NCBI GenBank assembly: GCA_902628495.1 | Contig: CACONH010000003.1 | Location: 1-64,000, forward strand | DNA length: 64,000 nucleotides | Reading direction: 5' to 3' | From: an uncultured Pelagibacteraceae bacterium | GTDB taxonomy: Bacteria > Pseudomonadota > Alphaproteobacteria > Pelagibacterales > Pelagibacteraceae | Shown: positions 63,026-64,000 of the stretch, one piece after another | Numbering within the stretch: the stretch's first letter is position 1 | Layout of the letters: each line of letters starts with the position of its first letter | Made by a program: the position numbers and the translations under genes | The notes under the pieces: generated by a model | Told to the model about the DNA's origin: nothing | What the model saw: only the letters and a program-made list of their open reading frames with translations | Databases searched by the model: none

Positions 63026-64000
63026 TTAAGAACAATCCTTTAATGCGTTAGACATATCTTCAATTAAATTAAAATACATATTTTTACTTTTATTTATAGT
63101 TGCACCTAATGGATCAAGAACGCCAGTTTTAACACCTGTATCACTTGCAATAGATTTAATTATCGCTGGGTTAAATTGAGGCTCTGAAAATATACATTTT
63201 ACTTTTTTCTCTTCGATAACTTCTCTAATTTCTGATAATTGTTCAGCACCTGGCATGACGTCTGGGTTAACTGTTAAAGCGCCTATAACAGATAGACCAA
63301 ATCTTTTTTCAAAATATTGGTAAGCATCATGAAAGACAACAAAGCTTGCATTTTTATTTAGATCTTTTTTTATAGTGCTAGTTAAATTATCTAAATCTTT
63401 TAAAAGCTTTTTAGAATTTGCTTTATAAGCCGAGCTATTATCAGCATCTATTTTAACTAACTGATTTGTAATTTTTTTAACAATAACTTTTGCATTTAAA
63501 GGATCTAGCCAAATATGTGGATCATATTCCCCATGCGCGTGGCCATGCTCATCATGACCGTGATCGTCGTGACCTTCTTCTTTTTCTGCATGTTCATCAT
63601 GATCATCTTCTTTTTTACCATGTTCATCGTGTCCATGATCATCATGACCTTCAAAAATGTTTTTTTCTCTAAATTTTAATTTCTTTAATCCACTTTGTTC
63701 TAATAAAGGAAAAATTACTGAATTTTTTGGTATTGATTTTAAAGCTGTCGGTAAAAAACTCTCTAAATCCTCACCTACCCAAATAACTAAATCAGCTTTT
63801 TGAAGCATCTTTGCATGTGAAGGTTTTATCTGAAAATTATGTGGTGATGCAACTCCATCGATAATTAAACCGGGTTCACCCACCCCTTCCATAATATAGC
63901 TTGTTAGTGAATGTAGAGGTTTAATAGATGTAACTACATTAATATCTGCTTTAACAGGCGCAAAGACTAAAAGAATGCTAATAAATGGTGTTAATAATAA
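63026..64000 (-). CDS. znuA: zinc ABC transporter substrate-binding protein, 5' end outside window
   Basis: Periplasmic zinc-binding protein of a ZnuABC-type importer. The frame continues through the ATG at 63892 to the right edge; upstream codons read a hydrophobic signal segment (FISILLVFAPVKADINVV) and then TSIKPLHSLTSYIMEGVGEP, the family N-terminus with a metal histidine. The histidine/aspartate-rich loop (HDDHGHDEHG repeated, about 63530-63660) is typical of high-affinity zinc binders. EYDPHIWLDPLNAKV, FVVFHDAYQYFEKRFGLSVI and IFSEPQFNPAI hold the remaining ligands. About 324 residues are visible, and the true start lies outside. Confidence 0.94.
   Translation of the reverse strand, partial: LLLTPFISILLVFAPVKADINVVTSIKPLHSLTSYIMEGVGEPGLIIDGVASPHNFQIKPSHAKMLQKADLVIWVGEDLESFLPTALKSIPKNSVIFPLLEQSGLKKLKFREKNIFEGHDDHGHDEHGKKEDDHDEHAEKEEGHDDHGHDEHGHAHGEYDPHIWLDPLNAKVIVKKITNQLVKIDADNSSAYKANSKKLLKDLDNLTSTIKKDLNKNASFVVFHDAYQYFEKRFGLSVIGALTVNPDVMPGAEQLSEIREVIEEKKVKCIFSEPQFNPAIIKSIASDTGVKTGVLDPLGATINKSKNMYFNLIEDMSNALKDCS

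Overview
This window looks like a piece of a streamlined, very AT-rich alphaproteobacterial chromosome, most probably of the SAR11 clade (Candidatus Pelagibacter and relatives). The grounds are the extreme A+T content, almost no intergenic space, many start/stop overlaps of 1 to 14 bases, and classic alphaproteobacterial neighbourhoods: bamE / cytochrome-complex chaperone / rpmF / plsX / ihfA / merR, scpA-scpB-tatABC-serS, and tmk-holB-metG-tatD. Intact riboflavin, arginine and homoserine genes argue against an obligate intracellular Rickettsiales member. The assignment to SAR11 is inference; no rRNA gene is present to prove it.

Layout: 1-3.3 kb, riboflavin genes (ribE partial, ribBA, ribH), nusB and thiL. 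3.4-5.5 kb, a membrane pyrophosphatase. 5.5-8.8 kb, bamE, a respiratory chaperone, rpmF, plsX, ihfA, a MerR regulator, rpmG and chorismate mutase. 8.8-14.7 kb, heme A synthase, metY with a possibly structured leader, rplM-rpsI, argC, a tiny lipoprotein and hom. 14.7-23.4 kb is the most accessory-looking part: glycosyltransferases, a methyltransferase, a tyrosine recombinase, a GC-rich structured RNA of no class I recognise sitting directly before a short MGMT-type gene, a 428-base gene-free stretch, two permeases, a two-domain glycosyltransferase and a GIY-YIG protein. 23.4-29.8 kb, tRNA-Glu, recJ, glpX, an SbmA/BacA-like transporter, a complex I accessory subunit, tRNA-Pro, a zinc-ribbon membrane protein, nhaA and an exported glutathione peroxidase.

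29.8-38.2 kb is one tightly overlapping minus-strand operon (MBL hydrolase, tatD, metG, holB, tmk, dac, RlpA-like, lytic transglycosylase, RarD-like permease). 38.3-42.3 kb has tRNA-Ser, sdhE, recG, a DUF502 protein, an M48 protease and tRNA-Lys. 42.4-53.9 kb has tgt, a cyclophilin, coaD, gyrA, ssb, uvrA, a PuuD-like membrane domain and secF-secD-yajC. 53.9-61.9 kb has serS, tatC-tatB-tatA, scpB, scpA, nagZ, a small membrane protein, argS and dgt. 61.9-64 kb has an iron-sulfur carrier, exonuclease III and a partial znuA.

Four things stand out. First, the GC-rich RNA at about 18.4-18.58 kb ends in a strong terminator only a few bases before an MGMT start codon. Second, the tRNA-guanine transglycosylase has lost all four expected zinc ligands. 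Third, gene ends are packed into shared palindromes: overlapping divergent start codons in CATG once, and interlocked convergent stops in TTAA three times. Fourth, a possible pseudoknot leader precedes metY.
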